From Campanula takesimana (Eukaryota; Streptophyta; Magnoliopsida; Asterales; Campanulaceae): 64,000 bases of DNA. Below the pieces are notes generated by a model, which saw only the letters and a list, made by a program, of their open reading frames with translations, did no database searches and was not told the DNA's origin. Shown here piece by piece: positions 11,027-20,335 of this stretch. A program made the translations under genes and the position numbers. The DNA is taken from contig JAOWBW010000425.1 of the NCBI GenBank assembly GCA_026119855.1, positions 372,001 through 436,000 of the forward strand. Direction: 5' to 3'. Position 1 is the first letter of the stretch, and each line of letters opens with the position of its first letter.

Positions 11027-11388
11027 GGTGGTGGTGGTCGTCGCTTCCCTCTCCGCTGCTCTCTCTTTCTTGATATGGGGTTGTTGTTGAAGTTAGTGGT
11101 GGTGATTTTGCGGCAAATCTGAAGGCCAGTTCCGGCCGAGTTTCTTGATTTTTATGTGAAAATCGAATTTGTGTTCAAATATTTTGAATCTGGGTTTCTT
11201 GATCAAGCAAATGGGTTTCTTGATTTTTGCTGTGGAAATCGAATTTGGATGTTGTTGGCTGTGGTGGTGGTCTTGCGTCGGACTATTGGTGGTGTTTGCT
11301 GACGGAGTGATGGGTGGCGGATTGGTGGAAATCCAATTTTTTATTTTTTTTTATTTTTGTTTTCCCATAAAGATGAAATTTTATGGGA

Positions 11389-11389
<1 letters not shown>

Positions 11390-11432
<43 letters not shown>
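11390..11432. repeat. (AT)n microsatellite
   Basis: An uninterrupted AT dinucleotide run of about 20 units lies within the Pack-MULE. Confidence 0.95.
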
Positions 11433-11437
<5 letters not shown>

Positions 11438-11490
11438 GTGATAATTATTTTATGTTGTTTTAATTTGGTCAATGTAAAAAGTAACTTATT

Positions 11491-11767
11491 ACTCATTCCA
11501 TCCCATCCGAAATAGGATTCCTGGTCCCGACAACGGGATTAAGGAATAATAATCTTTTATTATTAAAATTTGTTTAAAAAGTAGGTGTTGTGAGTATGAA
11601 GGGAGAGAGAAAGTGGGTGGGGAGTAATAAATGAAAAGAAATTGTGAGTATGACAAGTGTGTCCTATTAATAAAAAAATAATAAAAGCTTTCCAATTTGG
11701 GATGTCCTATTTCGAGTGGGACACCCAAAATGGCAAAACGTCCTATTTCGAGTGGAACGGAGGGAGT
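11491..11767. mobile_element. Stowaway-like MITE nested in the Pack-MULE
   Basis: The left end CTCATTCCATCCCATCCGAAAT and the right end, inverted ACTCCCTCCGTTCCACTCGA, share the words CGAAATAGGA. The usual TA duplication is clear at the left and decayed at the right. There is no coding capacity. Confidence 0.6.
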
Positions 11768-12702
11768 TTGTTCATGGAATAAAATTTAAATTTATTTATA
11801 ATTTTCTTTATTTTAAATTTATTATTTAGAAAATAATCTAAATCCTTTTATATTTAATATAGCTATTAGATTAATATGTTTAATAATTTTGATTTTTTTT
11901 AATAAATTTATTTTATATATGATAATTACTTATTTTATTATATACTTGATTATTTAGAAAAAATATTTATTTCATTTTTAAACCCTCTAAGTTTCAGAAA
12001 TTTCATTAAAGTCCTTCATTGGTAATATTCATTACAACCCCATCCATTTTGACTTGCCATGCACATGGCACTTAACTGACTTTTCTAACGATTTTCGTCA
12101 AAAAGCCTTTAACTGCGGAAAAATTAAGATATTGAGCCCTGATCTAGCGGAAAAAAAAAACCAGGCCCCTTTTAGACGCACCCCATGCAGTTCAGGCCCT
12201 AATCTGTCATTAACCCTTTCTAAAATGGTGTCATCCTAGGCAATTTTGGGGGATATAGTTAAATACAGGGAATCAAAAATACAGGGAAGGGCTAAAATTA
12301 CCCAAATACCCCTTTATATACTTTATTTTGGGCATTTTGATTTCAAATCGTTTGTTTCAAACTCTCTGTAACCTATACCGCGAAACCGACGATGCCGCAC
12401 ACCAGACCGCACCACCACCGACGCGAGACCCACGACCACCACCACATGACGATGGCGAAAGTGAAAGTTCCCAAGAACGTTCCCAAGGCCGCCGCCGGTG
12501 CTTCCGCCGCTTCCATCACCGCCGCCGGATCTTCATCTAGGACCGTTCCGGTAAAAATGGTTATGTAAATTTAAATGTTATATTAACCTAATTTTACACT
12601 CATCAAATTCCCAATGTATAATTTTTTGTTTGATTATATCAAATCGATTGTATGAACTGAGTGTTCAATGTCATTCTTGTCTGAACTCAATCGATAATTT
12701 TT

Positions 12703-12906
12703 TCGTGTTGTCTAACACGAGGGGCATCTCGTGTTATCTAACACGAGGGTCATCTCGTGTTGTACCACACGAGACACGTCTTGTGTTGGCTAACACGATA
12801 TGAGTCTGGTGTTGGACAACACGAGATGCGTCTCGTGTGGGACAACACGAGATGACCCTCGTGTTAGACAACACGAGATGCGTCTCGTGTTGTTCAACAC
12901 GAGACG
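12703..12906. repeat. Left cluster of ACACGAGA/TCTCGTGT palindromes
   Basis: About 200 bp of alternating AACACGAG and CTCGTGTT half-sites, roughly a dozen, are spaced 10-25 bp apart and often paired as imperfect palindromes. They lie 450 bp inside the MULE, within the predicted first intron of the PMD gene. Clustered subterminal short repeats are the usual binding sites of transposases. Confidence 0.85.
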
Positions 12907-13091
12907 TGTATAGTCTTGTTCATATTTGCCAGATGCTAATTTATTGTCTGTTATTTGATTTTTTTGTAGCCATGTGAACGTATGACTGCGTCCAACAGAA
13001 AGAGGAAGGCTGAAACGCATATGGAGAGAAAAGAAAGCGGACCAAGAGAAGGGAGGAGGAGGAGGCTCTCTGTACTGGTAACGTCTGATGA

Positions 13092-13330
13092 TGTTCAGGA
13101 GGAGGAGGGGGGTGGTAGTGAGGGGGATAGTGAGAGGAGGAGGGGGAGGGGGTAGTGAGGGGGGATAGTGGGAGGAGGAGGAGGAGGAGGGGATACTGAG
13201 GAGGAGGAGGAGGGGCAGGGGCAGGAGGGGGAGGGGCAGGGTGAGGATGAGGGGAGGATGAAGAGGAGGGTGAGGAGAGTGAGGAGGGGGAGGAGGAGGA
13301 GGTTGTTAGACGACCATTGAGGCATGGGAG
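13092..13330 (+). repeat. GGA-rich polypurine tract
   Basis: About 240 bp consist almost only of G and A, mainly GGAGGAGG and GAGGGG units, on the plus strand. It encodes a Glu/Gly/Arg-rich linker in the PMD gene, and the reading frame is lost within it, as expected from replication slippage. The tract has strong triplex or G-quadruplex potential. Confidence 0.85.
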
Positions 13331-15355
13331 GAGACAGGGTGGGAATGTGGCTAGAGGGCAGGGACGGAGGAGGAGGCAGGATGCGGGTGAGGAGGAGCCA
13401 CCATCATGGCAAATTCAGGGTAACCCAGGTGGCGGCCCAGAGGATGTTACTCTTATATACGGGTTTGATGATCACAGAGCCGGGAGATTTGGAGGGAGGC
13501 CACTAGTGAGTCAGTGGTGACTTTCCATACGAGACTGCAGCATCTGCACAAGTAAGGTAATCATTAATGTGAAACTATTAAAATATTGAAGTTATTTTGC
13601 ACACACTCTAAAAATTCCATTAAATCATCCCATGCTTTTCTCGAACTCGAGTATTGATTATATTTTTTGTTGGTAATAAACAGGTTCAAGCGTGGTGATC
13701 TGGATGATACTGATAGAGCCTGGCTGAACCCAGTTGATGCATCGGGCCTCCAGCAGCTGCACGATGCCACCATTCAGAGGCCTAACTTCGCGTTGATGAC
13801 GGCATTTTTGGAACGGTGGTCTCCTGAGACTAACTCGTTCCACATGCCTTGGGGGGAGATGACCATTACGTTACATGACGTCTATCATATACTGGGTATG
13901 TTGTTATATATAGATTTCAAGACTATATGAACTATATGCATTCATCTCATGTACTAAAATGCGTTATTTCATCTTCAATTTACAGGTATAAGCTGTGTAG
14001 GTGCATATGTTCGGTATCCGGACCCAGTGCCTGACGTATCCGGCATCAGTAGACACCTTCATTTGAGCGGCACTGGGTACTTATTAAAGGATGTCTGGCG
14101 TATCTTTTCTACCCGTATAGGTGGCGTGACAGATTTGCAGCGTGCTTCTGCATATATCCTGCACCTCTTGGGTTCCACGATGTTCGTGGACAAGAGTCAG
14201 GATAAGGTGCCCGCAGCATACCTTCCCCTATGCATGGATCTTGCGAGACTCCCCACTCTCTCCTGGGGATCAGCTACGTTGGCATATTTATACCGAGAGT
14301 TGGGGAAGGCGTCCAGATCCGGATGCAAGCAGATGGGTAGTTGTGCGACATTGCTAGAGGTACATCTTACTCTATTCACTTTCTGTTTACTTTGTCGACT
14401 CCCCCCCCATGTAATCACATGTTGCATTTGATTAGTATTAATACTTTTTTACATACATCTCAGGGCTGGATATACGAGTACTTTCCAGATTTCCGGCGAG
14501 TTTTTGACCCTCACTGGCAGCAGGGGCAGCCGAGAGCCCGTAGATGGTCTCGTACTGATACAGCTGGGAGGGCATTAGACCATCTAGTGCAGTATCGCCG
14601 CACTCTTGACAGGATGCATGTTGAGAGGGTGAGTTATTCATATTAAAACTGTTTCAATTGTTACACCCCTCCGTTATTATGTACACTTTACCTAACAAAG
14701 TCTACTCACAGGTTCTTTGGACTCCTTATGGTACCGGAGCGGACGCGATTCTGCCGGTTCATACTTCTCAGGGGTTATACGATTTTGTGACATCACTGAG
14801 GCGTACATGCCTGAGCGTGTTAGTAGGCAGTTCGGGCACCATCAGAGGATCCCTGGACAACCCCGCCTGGTTCCCACGATATGCATTTTGGCAAAGGGTC
14901 AGAAGGGGTACCAGAAGGACTACGGTGACCACGATTATGTTTGGGACGCCGTGGGTGGAGCACGGCATGGAGGAGTTCAGGCCCGTTCGCCGCTGGGGGC
15001 CACTGGTGACCACATCTTCTCTCGTGACTGATGATTATATGGAGTGGTTTCTGGCTAGGAGTCATGTTCGGATATCTAATCCGATACACGATCCCCCCGT
15101 TGACATTCCACCTCCCCCACCGCCCCACTTGATGTTCCACCGCAGCCTGGGTTCCAGAGGCACGAGCTATCATACTTCCATATTTGACGGATGCCAGGGT
15201 CCCCGAGGACGTCAGAGCTGGTCTTACACGGGCCCACGAGATTTTAGGAGGTTTATTTATGAGAGTTACTGATTATGGAGTTTTGTATTACTGATTATTA
15301 TGGATTTTTGTATTACTTGGATTTGTTTGGATATGTATTACTGATTAGGTGGTTA

Positions 15356-15960
15356 TATTCCTTAAAACCCTAAAAAATGTTAAAAATTTCTAACTCAATT
15401 TCCATTTGGATTTTGAGTGAAGTCATACTAATGAACAACACTTAAAATGTCATTTAGAATGTAGAAAAAAATAAAAAAAAATTAAATAGGTACCCGTATA
15501 CCATTTTCACAACATCGAGTCATATTCTTAAAACCCTAAAAAATGGCACAAATGGCACAAATTTCTAACTCAATTTCCATTTGGATTTTGAGGAAAGTCA
15601 TACTAATGAACAACACTTTAAATGTCATTTAGAATGTAGAAAAAAAAATAAAAAATAAATAGGTATCCGTATACCATTTTCACAACATCGGGTCATATTC
15701 CTTAAAACCCCAAAAAATGGCACAAATGGCACAAATTTCTAACTCAATTTCCATTTGGATTTTGAGGAAAGTCATACTAATGAACAACACTTTAAATGTC
15801 ATTTAGAATGTAGAAAAAAATTAAAAAAAAATTAAATAGGTATCCGTATACCATTTTCACAACATCAGGTCATATTCCTTAAAACCCTAAAAAATGGCAC
15901 AAATGGCACAAATTTCTAACTCAATTTCCATTTGGATTTTGAGGAAAGTCATACTAATGA
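15356..15960 (+). repeat. About 170-bp tandem repeat, 3.5 copies
   Basis: Copies start at 15356, 15523, 15696 and 15873 with TATTCYTTAAAACCC and run through CATTTGGATTTTGAG and ACCATTTTCACAACATC. Periods are 167-177 bp and differ mainly in A runs. The fourth copy stops abruptly at 15960, where transposase-coding sequence begins in mid-protein. Confidence 0.9.
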
Positions 15961-16750
15961 ACACGGATGTGTTACCACACTTCGGGACCCATACCACAAA
16001 CAGGACTGAGGGTGAGCATAACAGGTTGAAGAAGGCATTGGGGAGTGCTTCTTCTACTTTTGACACGATCTTCAAAAAGGCTCATAAGATCTTGGATATC
16101 CAACTAAAAAATATCAAACAGAGTATGAATAGATCGAAGACCAGAACTCCAATTGATTTGATGACCGGTAATCTGTATCAGAACATATTGACTAAAGTGT
16201 CAACGGTAGCCTTGCGCAATATCAGAAAAGAGCGGTCTCGTATTAAAAAAATCATTAGAAACCAGCGGGGTCATAATGGGGGTAATGTCATCACTACGAG
16301 GCTGCCTGCGGGTGTTACTACAGGCGAACACATGAACTTCCATGTAGTCACGAGATTGCACGGATAGAGGACTGTGGGGGACGGATTGAGCTTTCCTCAA
16401 TTCATGATTTTGGAAGAAGTTGGACATTGAAGTAGACAACCCTCCATGTGAGCCTTCGATAGATAAAGACAATTTTCAAGCTATGTTGAATAAAGTTGAG
16501 CAAGCACCTGACCGGTAAGGAGGAAGTTATTCAAAACGATGGAAGAAGGGCTTAATCACCATACGAGAGATGCTTACGAGCCAGATCATATTTCAAAGGC
16601 GAATGGACCGGAAGTTCTAGAGAACCGTCAGATTGGGAGCATACTAACAAATTTTTTCGAGTCCCCGCGACACCATCCTCGACTAGCAAAGGGTATAGAT
16701 CTTCATTCATTGTGGCTCACACTGTTGATTATGTTTTTTATATGAGTTTG
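15961..16750 (+). pseudogene. MULE transposase, C-terminal remnant
   Basis: The frame reads HFGTHTTNRTEGEHNRLKKA, matching the C-terminal part of plant MULE transposases (the TNR.E..H..LK motif after the catalytic domain). It continues with weak similarity through 16367 and then in other frames to about 16690 (IEVDNPPCEPSIDKDNF, RQIGSI.TNFFESPRHHPRL). The DDE catalytic region and zinc finger are absent, because the upstream sequence is a tandem repeat. It is presumed originally joined to the OTU region downstream. Confidence 0.65.
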
Positions 16751-16815
16751 TTAATATTGTGTTGATTATGTGGTTTAAGTTATGTGTCTGCTCTATCATA
16801 ACCCAGTACAGATTT

Positions 16816-16930
16816 CATATCGTGTGAAAATACACGATTTGTTGGCTATAATCACGTGTAGTGTTACACGTTATAATCTCGTGTATACACACCGAGATTC
16901 ATCTCTCTGTGTAACAATATACGAGATGGT
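16816..16930. repeat. Middle cluster of TCTCGTGT-type palindromes
   Basis: Half-sites such as TCGTGTGAAAATACACGA, CACGTGTAGTGTTACACG and TCTCGTGTATACACACCGAG occur here. They share the core of the left and right clusters but are more diverged. They lie between the transposase remnant and the OTU region. Confidence 0.75.
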
Positions 16931-17019
16931 AACCCAGTACAGATTTGATTTTTCTGTTGATAGTATGAATGCTTCTCACTCTTTTCTTTGCCCTATTTCA
17001 GGTCTAGATCTGCATTCAT

Positions 17020-17980
17020 GGCATCAACCCAAGCTAGTTCGGAGTCCACGCACAACGGAAATCAGCTTCAGAACCCACAACATCTACCTCTCCTTGTACT
17101 CCTACGTCTCATCCACCACCTTCCGTTCGTGGGAGAGGACGGGGTCGAGGGCGAGGTCGAGGACGAGGACGGGATCAGGGTCAGGGTCGTGGACAGAGAA
17201 ATGGACAGCCCAATCACACTAGTATATACAAGTCTCCGTATATGACGTCTTTTCTGCCTTTCATTATCCCATTTATTGGAGGCATCACAGATGTGGGATC
17301 TGATGGACATTGTGGCTATAGAGCCGTAGCATCACAGATATACGGAGATGAGGAGATGTGGGCTCGAGTGCGCAGCACAGAATGTTACAATGAGGTGCAT
17401 GCTCGCCGAGACCTTTATCAAAGAGTTCTATTTTGGATAGATATAAAAGAACTCTTACGTAAGGATTGCTATTTATGTCCGGCCGAGCCGGACAATACTT
17501 ATTGGATGGACCTCCCCGATCTTGGGCTCATCATTGCCACAAGGTATAATGTGGCGTTCATTTCGTACTCGGCTAGCGGTGGAAACTTATGCCTTCCAGT
17601 AACTGTACCAGCAGGAGTAGGACCACCGATAAACACAGTTGTGTTGGGACAAGTGACAAACCATTTTATATTGGTATGATACTTTAATTCGTTATATTTA
17701 ACAATATTACTTAAATTCGTTATACTTAACTGTCTCATCTATATTATTATATATTTAATTGTCTTACTTAAATTCGCTGCATTTAACTGTTATTACATTT
17801 GCAGCTGCACATGTCAGGCAATGATTACCCAATACCACCACCACCCGAACACTTGGAGGGAAAACTGTGATCCAAGCGCAAGTCAACTGATCGTCCGATA
17901 CCGAGATAGGATAGCAACATTCAATGAACTGTATGATCAGGATACCGATGCAAGAAGAGAAAGATTACGTAGGGTATAGT
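17020..17980 (+). CDS. OTU-like cysteine protease domain of MULE protein
   Basis: OTU domains are papain-like proteases that mostly remove ubiquitin. A group of plant MULE transposases carries one at the C-terminus. A Gly/Arg-rich linker (about 17125-17200) leads into the OTU core, open from 17242 to 17679. GSDGHCGYRAVASQIYGDEE contains the catalytic Asp/Cys signature, WMDLPDLGLIIATRYNV matches the central family block, and VTNHFIL provides the catalytic His, so both key residues are present. An intron seems to follow (about 17675-17804). The last exon (ENCDPSASQLIVRYRDRI to about 17980) needs one frameshift. Whether it is expressed without the transposase part is unknown. Confidence 0.7.
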
Positions 17981-18176
17981 ATATGTGTAATGGATTTTGA
18001 ATTGTCACGTTTGTATGAATTATCAAATTTGGCGATAGTATATGTGTAATGGTCTATTGGTCCCTCCCACTGCTTTGTGGAGATGTGCTATCATTTTAAC
18101 AATCAAATTTCATTTTTACTTCTGTTTCTTGTTGGTTTTTCTGTTGCTGTTGTGAAAATCAGGTTCAGACACTATG

Positions 18177-18311
18177 TCGTGTACCTGTACACGAGATGAA
18201 TTTTACAATCTCGTGTAACTGTACACGAGATGTCTCGTGTGCAAAACGATTCATCACGTGTAAAGTTACACGAGACTGTAAAAGCCATCTCGTGTATACG
18301 TACACGAGACG
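18177..18311. repeat. Right cluster of ACACGAGA/TCTCGTGT palindromes
   Basis: At least eight half-sites occur, for example GTGTACCTGTACACGAGATG, ACGTGTAAAGTTACACGAGA and CTCGTGTATACGTACACGAG. The spacers are GTACCTGTAC- or TATACGTA-like, so most pairs are near-perfect palindromes of 18-20 bp. The cluster ends about 65 bp from the right end of the MULE. Confidence 0.85.
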
Positions 18312-18403
18312 GGCAAAGGCATATTTGGAATATTTCGTTCCCTATATATAAGATTCCCTGTATTTAGTATTTACCAATTTGGGGCTAGTTCTGATACTAT
18401 ATA

Positions 18404-18440
18404 CTCCCTCCGTCGCACCTCACTTGAGCGGTCTGCCTCA
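18404..18440 (+). mobile_element. Solo Stowaway-like MITE end
   Basis: CTCCCTCCGTCGCACCTCAC follows TA, but no inverted partner is found before the gene at 18590. It is probably a truncated MITE lying in the promoter region of the DUF212 gene. Confidence 0.5.
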
Positions 18441-18589
18441 GTGCTACCATTTTCCCGACCAAACTGTGCTGTGAGTGAGCGTTTCACCAAATTCGCCGAT
18501 CAACCTAGATGAATAGTGTTTCATTATCTCCTTTCTGAAGTTTTCCCAAGGGCTCGGATCAACCATCGGACTTCTCTTTCAATTATCAA

Positions 18590-20270
18590 ATGGACGAAGT
18601 TCTTACGGCCGGCGACGCTTCTTCATTCCGTCGTACTTATTCGCCGGGAGCTTCCGGTCTCCCTCTCCTCGCCGCTTTCCTCTCACTATTTCTCGCTCAG
18701 TTTCTCAAGATCTTCACCACATGGTATGCTCTCATCGATTTCACTCATTACAGGGAAGCTATATTGTTTTGAACGATTTTCCAAGTTCCAACCATTTCTA
18801 GGGTTTAGATTGATTCAATTGCACTGATTCATAGGAATTTGATTTTCCATCATTATTAATGTTCAGATTTACTCAATTGGATTTTTGTAAGGAATTTGAG
18901 TGTGACCTAAAACTATCTACAAGTATTAGCTTCTTATAACAAGTGCAATAGCTGTTGTTAGGTCCATCCTTATTGATTTACGTTGACATTTGGAAACCTA
19001 AAAGATTGGGGGTATTATTGCTGGCAGGGCTATATATATATATAGCATTCTTGAAGCGATGACAAATATTTTTTAGGTATTGACTTGACATGCTTGAAAT
19101 ACTCCTACTGAATACAATACAGTATTCATTTAAACGACAAGCCTAGTTGTAATGGCGCTTGTACTATGACAATTTGTTTCAATTAATCTGCTCGTGCAGG
19201 CAATTGCCCTTGTTAAGCCACGAACCAACCTACCTTTCATATCGTAAGATGTCAATTATCCTCTTTAGTTCAATTATAAATGATTAATGTATGCTGGATC
19301 CATCAGTTGTGTCAATCGTTAGTTGAAGAATTGGGTCAAAACTTGGACAAATAATGGTAAACATTAACATTCATGGAAGAGAACGGAACGATATTATATT
19401 CAGTCGTCCTTATAGTAGCAAGTATACAAAGTTCTCTCGAAGTGTTAGATCATGAATTAGTTACTGAATACAGTATATTTAACAATAAATGAAATTCCAC
19501 ACATTTTATGATCCAAATGGAACTTTTATGGCATCTCCACCAATCGTATCATGCCTAATTTTGTGTTATTGACCTAAGGTCACACTTACCTTAATTAGGA
19601 TCCTATATATGTTTTGTTTTGACAAAGTGTGTTTCAAGAGAAATTGATAAATTTGGATGCTTTGACGGGAGTGATGCTCTTAGAATCTATGTATGTTTGG
19701 GACTTTAAATATCATAAGAATTTCATCTTCCTATGAGTTCTCATATTATAGTTCATGGAAGAATTTAAACGTGCTTGTGTGTCTACTGTGAAAATAGTAC
19801 TACTTCCGTCCCAAAATGAATGTAAAAAATAAAATAAAATTGGCTCTTGATCAAGAACAAATTTGAATTTTTTTGGACATTTATTTTGGGATGGAGGTAG
19901 TGGAATGTTTTTCAGTAGGTTTGGTTTGTTAAGTGCAACCTACACAAGTAGCGACAAATATACTTGCCATGTACATATTGGAACTTGCTGTTGATTATGA
20001 TTAATTGTATCGTGGTTCGGATGCATTCATGTTTTGTCCCAATCGCCCTACTTGGAAAAAGAATGGAAAATGTATTATGGCGAGTGAGTTATGCTGTCCA
20101 ATCATTAGTGATTCTGAAGCTCCTGATGAGAGGAGAGAAAAATAAGTGTTGAGGGAATCTCTACTTGCACAACATAAATGGATAAGTGAGGATATGATTC
20201 AGACCGAGTAAATTGTCCCCGTTGTGAAGTCGAAGGCTATTTACTTAATGTACATCTTTAAATGAATACA

Positions 20271-20335
<65 letters not shown>

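Larger units (their letters stand above)
10323..12216. mobile_element. Pack-MULE carrying an RPS16 (uS9) fragment
   Basis: Long terminal inverted repeats of about 200 bp begin GGGTTAATGACAGATTAGGG at both ends. They are bounded by a perfect 9-bp duplication TTTCTAAAA (10314-10322 and 12217-12225), the hallmark of Mutator-like elements. The 1,894-bp interior has no transposase but includes an antisense piece of a cytosolic ribosomal protein gene (10741-11026), so it fits the definition of a Pack-MULE. A Stowaway-like MITE (11491-11767) and an (AT)n run have inserted or expanded inside it. It ends 34 bp before the PMD/OTU MULE that starts at 12251. Confidence 0.9.
12392..15272 (+). pseudogene. 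Plant mobile domain (PMD, aminotransferase-like) gene, frameshifted
   Basis: PMD proteins occur in plant MULEs and as domesticated MAIL/MAIN genes; their role in transposition is unknown. Apparent exons are 12392-12550 (Arg/His-rich start, then MAKVKVPKNVPKAAAG), from 12970 (basic, then an acidic GGA-repeat tract), 13684-13895 (DTDRAWLNPVDASGLQQLH, FLERWSPETNSFHMPWGEMT), 13986-14359 (ISCVGAYVRYPDP, SAYILHLLGSTMFVDKS), 14464-14628 (GWIYEYFPDFRRV) and 14712-15272 (ITEAYMPERVSRQFGHHQ, DDYMEWFLARSHVRI). All introns between 13684 and 14712 are GT-AG. Frame breaks lie in the purine tract near 13150, near 13510, and twice in the last exon (about 14770 and 15000). The domain order and the W..P..SFH and YMP.RV..QFG motifs identify the family. 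Confidence 0.75.
12251..18375 (+). mobile_element. MULE encoding PMD and OTU domains with TCTCGTGT clusters
   Basis: The ends are short: GGATATAGTTAAATACAGGG on the left and, inverted on the right, GGTAAATACTAAATACAGGG. They share a run of about 15 bp ending AGGGAATC. A 9-bp duplication with one mismatch flanks them (AATTTTGGG 12242-12250, AATTTGGGG 18376-18384). Inside, on the plus strand, are a plant mobile domain gene, the C-terminus of a MULE transposase and an OTU domain, a gene set known from plant MULEs. Three clusters of TCTCGTGT/ACACGAGA palindromes lie near the left end, between transposase and OTU, and near the right end. The transposase catalytic core is missing, apparently replaced by a tandem repeat (15356-15960). 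Confidence 0.75.

Noticed and set aside
13095..13325. Minus-strand Ser/Pro-rich ORF
   Set aside because: It is only the complement of the GGA polypurine tract and has no domain.
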